A stretch of 10,305 nt of DNA from an uncultured Bacteroidales bacterium (GTDB lineage: Bacteria > Bacteroidota > Bacteroidia > Bacteroidales > UBA932): assembly GCA_934678915.1 (NCBI GenBank), contig CAKUSF010000069.1, positions 1 through 10,305 on the forward strand, read 5' to 3'. Below the pieces are notes generated by a model. That model was given only the letters and a program-made list of their open reading frames with translations. It was not told where the DNA came from and searched no databases. Within the stretch, counting starts at the first letter, position 1. Each line of letters begins with the position of its first letter. Below are positions 6,367 through 10,305 of this stretch, piece by piece. The position numbers and the translations under genes were made by a program.

Positions 6367-7557
6367 ATGAATATTAAAAAGTATCTTTTAATAGCAGTTC
6401 TGGCGGTGCTGCCGTTCTTGGTAGGAGCGCAGAACGGGCCGGTCAGCGCGAAGATCGTGTGCGGACCTTATCTTCAGAATGTCACGACCGACAGCTTCAC
6501 GGTGATGTGGATCACTGATGTGGATGCGGTGGCATGGGTGGAGATCGCTCCGGACAATGAGGAGAATTTCTATTACAACGACAGGCCTAAGTACTACGAC
6601 ATGCGCGGTCACGGGCTCAAGCCGATTGGTAAAATCCACAAGGTGACGGTTGACGGGCTGAAACCAGGCACGAGCTACCGCTACAGGGTGATGATGACCG
6701 CTGTCCAGGACTACCATAACAACTACAACATTGCCTACGGAAAAGGTTCTGGCGCACCTGCCTACAAGGTCAATCTGCCTAAGGCCACAACCCTAAAGGA
6801 GGACTATAGTGAAGTCAAGTTCGCAGTTGTCAACGATGTGCACGCAAAGGATTCACTTCTACGTAAACTGTTCGAGGACAAGAAGAAAAACAAGGACTTC
6901 GACTTTGTCGTGTTCAACGGAGACATGACCTCCGACCTTGCCTACAGCGACAAGATCGTAAGGCACTACCTAAAGCCGGCCAGCGACCTCTTCGCGAACG
7001 AAACCCCTCTCTACATGGCCAGGGGCAACCACGAGTACAGAGGCAAGGATGCACTCAGAATCTCTGAATATTTTGACTTTCCTGAGCACGGACCATACTA
7101 CACCTTCAAGTACGGCAAATTCTTATTCCTTGTGATGGACAGCGGTGAGGACAAGGTTGACAACGACATCGAGAACCAAGGTAGGCTCTGCTCTGAGCCG
7201 TACCTCGACCAGGAGGCCAGATGGCTAAAGGACGTTGTCGAAAGCGATGACTGGAAGAACGCAGAAAGACGGATCGTGTTCAGCCACATCCCTCCGCAAG
7301 TCAAGGACGCATGGCATGGAAATCTGAATATGTCGCAGAAGTTCCTGCCTCTCCTCAACGATGCCGGAGTCGATCTGATGCTCAGCGGCCATGTCCATGA
7401 ATATACCTTCAGAGAGGTCGGCTCGACCGATGCCAAGTTCCCAGTCATCACCAACGACCAATGGCAAAGGATGGAGATCACCGTAAACGCCAAAAGCATC
7501 GCCGTCAGGATTTATGACACCGACGGCAAACTCACCCATTCCGTTGACCTTAAATAA
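6367..7557 (+). CDS. Secreted calcineurin-like metallophosphoesterase
   Basis: This is a predicted exported phosphoesterase of 396 residues with a dinuclear metal centre. A signal peptide covers about 1-21 (MNIKK, hydrophobic core, cleavage near VGA-QNG). Residues about 27-136 form a beta-rich domain like the purple acid phosphatase/fibronectin III N-domain (GPYLQNVTTDSFTVMWIT, then LKPGTSYRYRV). The catalytic domain carries the expected metal ligands in order: VVNDVH (D157, H159), FNGDMTSD (D186), ARGNHEYRG (N221, H222), FSHIPP (H307) and LSGHVHEYTF (H342, H344). All are present, so it should be active; the natural substrate is unknown. It starts 16 bp after ubiE and ends 9 bp before the PAP2 gene, which suggests cotranscription. 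No Shine-Dalgarno is visible, as is usual in this phylum. Confidence 0.93.
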   Translation: MNIKKYLLIAVLAVLPFLVGAQNGPVSAKIVCGPYLQNVTTDSFTVMWITDVDAVAWVEIAPDNEENFYYNDRPKYYDMRGHGLKPIGKIHKVTVDGLKPGTSYRYRVMMTAVQDYHNNYNIAYGKGSGAPAYKVNLPKATTLKEDYSEVKFAVVNDVHAKDSLLRKLFEDKKKNKDFDFVVFNGDMTSDLAYSDKIVRHYLKPASDLFANETPLYMARGNHEYRGKDALRISEYFDFPEHGPYYTFKYGKFLFLVMDSGEDKVDNDIENQGRLCSEPYLDQEARWLKDVVESDDWKNAERRIVFSHIPPQVKDAWHGNLNMSQKFLPLLNDAGVDLMLSGHVHEYTFREVGSTDAKFPVITNDQWQRMEITVNAKSIAVRIYDTDGKLTHSVDLK

Positions 7558-7566
7558 TTTACTATC

Positions 7567-8301
7567 ATGAAAAAATTCTTCTCCTCAATGCTGACGGCTC
7601 TGGTCTCCGTCATAATGTTCCTGACATATTCAGGAAACATCGCTGCACAGAAGCTGTACCTCTCTCAGGAGGATGTCGCGGACAGCAAGACTCTTTTGCC
7701 TCCGCCTCCACAGCCAGGTTCTCCGGAGTTTCTAGCCGATGAATACCACTTCTTCCAGGCCAAACTTCTAAGGGACACGCCTCGTGGTGAGCAAGCAATT
7801 CAGGACGCTGACATGAGCGACAAGGCTCTAATAAAATTCAAGGAGTCGTTCGGACTTGCCATCACCAAGGAAACAATGCCTCAGACCTACGAGCTACTGA
7901 TGCGTAGCAAAGAATGCTTCGGAGGCTTGGGATGCAAAGAAGCCAAGGAATATTATAAAAGAACACGTCCGTTCGCCTATTACGGAGAGAGCAGCCTGAC
8001 TCACTGGGACGATGGCTGGATGAAGACAAACTACTCCTACCCGTCCGGCCATTCAGCCAATTACTACGGTCTAGCCTACATTCTTTGCTCCCTGCGTCCT
8101 GAAAGGCAGAACGAAATCCTTCAGCGCGCGGATGAGGGAGCATATTCAAGGGTCATCGCTGGTTGTCATTGGATGAGCGACATCAAAGCCGCTCGGACCA
8201 TCGCAGGTGCCGTCTTTGCCAGACTTCAAGCTAACGAAGAGTACCAATCCCAGTTCCGCAAGGCCCAGAAAGAAGTCAGCAAGGCTGTAATCAGCAAGTA
8301 A
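7567..8301 (+). CDS. Class A nonspecific acid phosphatase (PAP2 family)
   Basis: This is a predicted periplasmic or secreted phosphatase of 244 residues in the vanadium-haloperoxidase/PAP2 fold. It has an N-terminal signal peptide (about 1-27, ending near IAA-QKL). All three parts of the PAP2 signature are seen: KX6RP at 127-135, PSGH at 159-162 within YSYPSGHSA, and SRX5HX3D at 194-205 within SRVIAGCHWMSD. H201 would be the nucleophile and H162 the acid/base. The proline-rich KTLLPPPPQPGSPEFLADE and the single PAP2 core without membrane helices fit the class A (PhoN/PhoC-like) acid phosphatases rather than membrane undecaprenyl-diphosphate phosphatases. Class A enzymes hydrolyse a broad range of phosphomonoesters. 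It is the last gene of the plus-strand cluster, 9 bp after the metallophosphoesterase. Confidence 0.93.
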   Translation: MKKFFSSMLTALVSVIMFLTYSGNIAAQKLYLSQEDVADSKTLLPPPPQPGSPEFLADEYHFFQAKLLRDTPRGEQAIQDADMSDKALIKFKESFGLAITKETMPQTYELLMRSKECFGGLGCKEAKEYYKRTRPFAYYGESSLTHWDDGWMKTNYSYPSGHSANYYGLAYILCSLRPERQNEILQRADEGAYSRVIAGCHWMSDIKAARTIAGAVFARLQANEEYQSQFRKAQKEVSKAVISK

Positions 8302-8411
8302 TTGTACAACAATTAATTAAGCAATGCTCTTTAGTGGGATGGAGCCAAAGGCAATTGCTCAATTATCTCAGTATAAAGCATTTGTATTTCACGCAAAATC
8401 AAGTGTGATAA

Positions 8412-8494
8412 GCGGTGCCAGAAGGCCCATGGTGGCCTACGCGCTTCGCGCGCCCTATCCGGGTAAATGGCCGCCATGGGCTTTCCGACACCGC
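8412..8494. repeat. 83-bp imperfect palindrome with GC-rich inner hairpin
   Basis: Arms of 26 bp at 8412-8437 and 8469-8494 are complementary at 22 positions; the other four are transitions, two of which would be G-U pairs in plus-strand RNA. The core of each arm is GCCCATGG followed by TGGCC or CGGCC. The 31-bp centre holds a perfect hairpin CGCGC-TTC-GCGCG (8440-8452) and a weak CCC-TATCC-GGG (8453-8463), giving a branched structure. There is no T-tract, so it is not a typical intrinsic terminator. I do not recognise the family; a dispersed palindromic repeat or structured RNA is possible. Confidence 0.7.
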
Positions 8495-8573
8495 AACTGA
8501 ATAGTAACGTTCCCGCCACATATCTCCCTTGACAAGTCACCAATCCGTAATCACGGAAATAACAATCACCGAC

Positions 8574-8643
8574 AAAGAACAGGATGCCTCTGTTCTGAAT
8601 TTTGGTAACGTGCAAAATTCAGGTTAAAGGCATCCTGTTCTTT
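8574..8643. repeat. 70-bp two-stem hairpin of unknown identity
   Basis: The outer arms AAAGAACAGGATGCCT (8574-8589) and its exact complement (8628-8643) form a 16-bp perfect stem. Inside, CTGAATTTTG (8595-8604) and CAAAATTCAG (8613-8622) form a perfect 10-bp stem with an 8-nt loop. A symmetric 5 x 5 internal loop separates the stems. The outer right arm ends in TTCTTT on the plus strand, and by symmetry the same is true on the minus strand, so a bidirectional terminator for the convergent genes is one reading. The two-stem design with an unpaired middle also suits a small non-autonomous palindromic element or a structured RNA. Confidence 0.75.
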
Positions 8644-8678
8644 CTGTATGTGATAATTCTAGATTATCCGTCACTTCG

Positions 8679-8702
8679 GGCGCTTCGACAAGCTCAGCGA
8701 CC
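8679..8702. repeat. REP-like palindrome, downstream copy 1
   Basis: GGCGCT, then the 11-nt loop TCGACAAGCTC, then AGCGACC: a stem with one bulged A and the same loop core as copies inside ubiE. It is in the same orientation as ubiE copies 2 and 4. It lies in non-coding sequence between the 70-bp hairpin and the DUF1080 gene. Confidence 0.8.
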
Positions 8703-8766
8703 GATCTCTGGCAATTCAACATTTTGACTGGCCAGTGGCCACCGGAAGGCCCTGCAGGCGATTCCG

Positions 8767-8790
8767 GGCGCTTCGACAGGCTCAGCAACC
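8767..8790. repeat. REP-like palindrome, downstream copy 2
   Basis: GGCGCT, the loop TCGACAGGCTC, then AGCAACC. It is the same family and orientation as the copy at 8679-8702, with one stem mismatch. It ends 6 bp before the stop codon of the DUF1080 gene (read on the minus strand it lies just after that stop), a typical place for REP elements at gene 3' ends. Confidence 0.8.
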
Positions 8791-8796
8791 GGAACA

Positions 8797-10305
8797 TTAT
8801 TTCTTGTCGCCAAGGTCGAGGATGCGGACATTGCGGATCTTCAGACCCTCACCGTGGCCGCAGAACGAGATGTAACCTTTCTTGTTGAACATCCCAGGGT
8901 GGTTCTTGTGGTCGACCGTGTAAGGGTTCTTCTTACTTCCGTCCGGAGCCACGTTGTGACCCTTGCAAGCCTTTCGGATATTCCCCTCAAGAATAACCTC
9001 ACCGTTTACTGTCACCTTGATGTTATCACCCTCGACACGAATCTCCTCGGTGCTCCACTCTCCAAGAGGCTTGTGAACGATTCTCTTTGCCGGAATCACG
9101 CCATAGACAGATCCATGCACTTGATATTCACGAAGTTTGGCGTACATCGGAGCATCGTGGTCAAGAATCTGAACCTCGCACATTCCGTCATAGGCCGCAT
9201 CAACCCCCATCGGAGTCCTGACACCCACGCCATTGTTCACGCCCTCACGCAGGAAACAGAATTCGAAACGATAGACGAAGTTGCGATATTCCTTCTTTGT
9301 GTAAAGGTTGCCAGTACTGCCGTAGTTCGCTGACACATAGATTGTTCCGTTGACAGGAGTGTAACCTTCCATGTCACCTTGCCACTTGTCCAGATTCGTG
9401 CCATCGAACAGCATTTCGAATCCCTGCTTCTTCTCCTCTTCAGTCAACTGCGAGATTGGAGAAGGCTCGGCCTCGCTGAGAATCTTGCCAATCTCATCGA
9501 CAGCGTAGCCGTCATCTGCGCCACCTGCAGCCTTGAAGATCACTACAGCCTTGTCTAGGTTGGACTTAAGGTCAGCATAGTTGATCTCCTCCTTGGTCTT
9601 GGAAGCGATTGTCCTGACACATTCAGCAGCGGAATGTCTGACACCTTTATCACTGTCATCTAAATACTTGCCGGCAAGCAGGAAGGCCTTCATGGTAGGA
9701 ACAGAAGCAAGAGACTTGAGGATGGATTTCTTCACGGCAGGAGTCTGGGCGAGCTCCAGAGCCTTGGCGAAATCCATACGTTTCTTGTCAATATTGGTCT
9801 CGTACTTAGAAACAAGGGAAGAATATCTCTTCACAGCCGCATCGGCAAGACTTGCGTCCGAACCGGCAATCTTGACGAGAACCGGAGCAACCTTGAAATT
9901 GTCAATCTTCAATAATGAAGTGAAAGCGGATTTGTCACCGGCCTCGTAAGCGGTGGCCAGATCGTTCACCGCCTCGTCAGTGCCGGTGGCGGCAAGGACA
10001 GGGTAGTAAGCGATGGAGTTCTTCGATTTCTTCATCAGAGCGCTTACCTTAGCATACTGCTCAGCAGGAGGGAGAGTGTGCACAGAAGCGATCAAAGCGT
10101 TCTGCAACGCTAATTCATCTGAAACGGAAGCATTGTCAAGCAAAGCGCCAACCTTGTCAATGTCCTGGACACCGACTATGTTTGCAAGCGCAAATTTCGC
10201 AATCAATGAAGTCTCAGCATCATCCGAATCTATCAATGAATATACCTTCGGAGCCGCTGCTGTCATCCTTCTGGCCATCACGAGGCCGAGGATGCGGACA
10301 ATGGT
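8797..10305 (-). CDS. HEAT-repeat protein with C-terminal DUF1080 domain, 5' partial
   Basis: The frame stays open to the window edge (eight more codons beyond the GTG at 10281), so the true start lies outside. At least 503 residues are seen. Counting from the GTG at 10281, residues about 1-270 are helical with HEAT-like repeats, for example LLAGKYLDDSDKGVRHSAAE at 201-220. Residues about 287-490 are a DUF1080 domain (PF06439, 3-keto-disaccharide hydrolase), with the hallmark start FEMLFDGTNLDKWQGD, then REGVNNGVGVRTP, CEVQILDHDAP and a closing GYISFCGHGEGLKIRNVRIL. DUF1080 domains have a concanavalin-like beta-sandwich fold and are linked to carbohydrate breakdown in Bacteroidota; many are exported, but the signal region is not in view here. 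Proteins with this HEAT plus DUF1080 order often exceed 1000 residues, so probably half or more is missing. Confidence 0.9.
   Translation of the reverse strand, partial: TIVRILGLVMARRMTAAAPKVYSLIDSDDAETSLIAKFALANIVGVQDIDKVGALLDNASVSDELALQNALIASVHTLPPAEQYAKVSALMKKSKNSIAYYPVLAATGTDEAVNDLATAYEAGDKSAFTSLLKIDNFKVAPVLVKIAGSDASLADAAVKRYSSLVSKYETNIDKKRMDFAKALELAQTPAVKKSILKSLASVPTMKAFLLAGKYLDDSDKGVRHSAAECVRTIASKTKEEINYADLKSNLDKAVVIFKAAGGADDGYAVDEIGKILSEAEPSPISQLTEEEKKQGFEMLFDGTNLDKWQGDMEGYTPVNGTIYVSANYGSTGNLYTKKEYRNFVYRFEFCFLREGVNNGVGVRTPMGVDAAYDGMCEVQILDHDAPMYAKLREYQVHGSVYGVIPAKRIVHKPLGEWSTEEIRVEGDNIKVTVNGEVILEGNIRKACKGHNVAPDGSKKNPYTVDHKNHPGMFNKKGYISFCGHGEGLKIRNVRILDLGDKK

Larger units (their letters stand above)
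8302..8796. other. Palindrome-rich gap between convergent genes
   Basis: This 495-bp stretch lies between the converging PAP2 and DUF1080 genes and holds no credible gene. It contains at least six separate dyads: an AT-only hairpin overlapping the PAP2 stop (8300-8314), an 83-bp imperfect palindrome (8412-8494), a small perfect stem TCCGT-AATC-ACGGA (8544-8557), a 70-bp two-stem hairpin (8574-8643), GATAAT-TCTAG-ATTATC (8652-8668), and two REP-like copies (8679-8702, 8767-8790). A 94-codon open frame on the minus strand (8331-8615) runs across two of these palindromes and was judged spurious. Confidence 0.7.

Noticed and set aside
8331..8615. 94-codon minus-strand open frame
   Set aside because: It runs through the 83-bp palindrome and starts inside the 70-bp hairpin, shows no domain or signal I recognise, and its openness can come from the repeats. 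No promoter box or ribosome site precedes it.
8574..8643. Integron attC site
   Set aside because: The two-stem hairpin superficially resembles an attC, but the ends (AAAGAAC and GTTCTTT) do not fit the RYYYAAC/GTTRRRY core sites, and no integrase or cassette array is present.
8729..8741. TGGCCA-G-TGGCCA short repeat
   Set aside because: It is a short repeated restriction-site-like palindrome; the length is too small to distinguish it from chance.
8679..8790. CRISPR array made of the repeated TCGACAAGCTC motifs
   Set aside because: Copies are few, unevenly spaced, differ in orientation, have palindromic arms that vary together, and there are no cas genes; they fit REP-like elements instead.

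Overview
The window looks like a chromosomal segment of a member of Bacteroidota, most likely Bacteroidales. The evidence is two promoter-like boxes matching the Bacteroidota -7 consensus TAnnTTTG, start sites mostly without Shine-Dalgarno sequences, a TlpA-type thioredoxin lipoprotein, a HEAT/DUF1080 protein, and menaquinone as the quinone being made. No ribosomal RNA is present, so the genus cannot be fixed.

Layout. Bases 1-320 hold no convincing gene and end in two tandem copies of a 14-bp dyad next to a -7 box. Bases 361-1486 (+) are an archaeal-type AAA+ ATPase gene (ATPase_2/COG1672-like) broken by a frameshift just after Walker A. It converges on uvrC (1515-3323, -), which is preceded on the same strand by a TlpA-like thioredoxin lipoprotein gene (3389-4456, -). 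A divergent promoter region (4457-4594) leads into a tight (+) cluster: menA (4595-5500), ubiE/menG (5505-6350), a secreted metallophosphoesterase (6367-7557) and a secreted class A PAP2 acid phosphatase (7567-8301). Gaps are 4, 16 and 9 bp, so one transcription unit is likely. A 495-bp gap without a credible gene (8302-8796) is crowded with palindromes. The last gene (8797-10305, -) is a HEAT-repeat/DUF1080 protein whose 5' end lies outside the window.

How the genes work together. MenA and UbiE catalyse the last two steps of menaquinone synthesis (prenylation, then C-methylation), so their coupling makes sense. The two downstream phosphatases are probably exported; any link to quinone synthesis is speculative. 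UvrC (nucleotide excision repair) and the thioredoxin lipoprotein (envelope redox) are unrelated housekeeping functions.

Most unusual: ubiE carries an in-frame insertion of about 51 codons made of four alternating REP-like palindromes. Their stem sequences differ but remain base-paired, and a 12-bp unit within them is tandemly triplicated. Related palindromes recur twice in the 8302-8796 gap. That gap also holds an 83-bp imperfect palindrome and a 70-bp two-stem hairpin of unknown identity. I found no tRNA, rRNA, CRISPR array or transposase gene.
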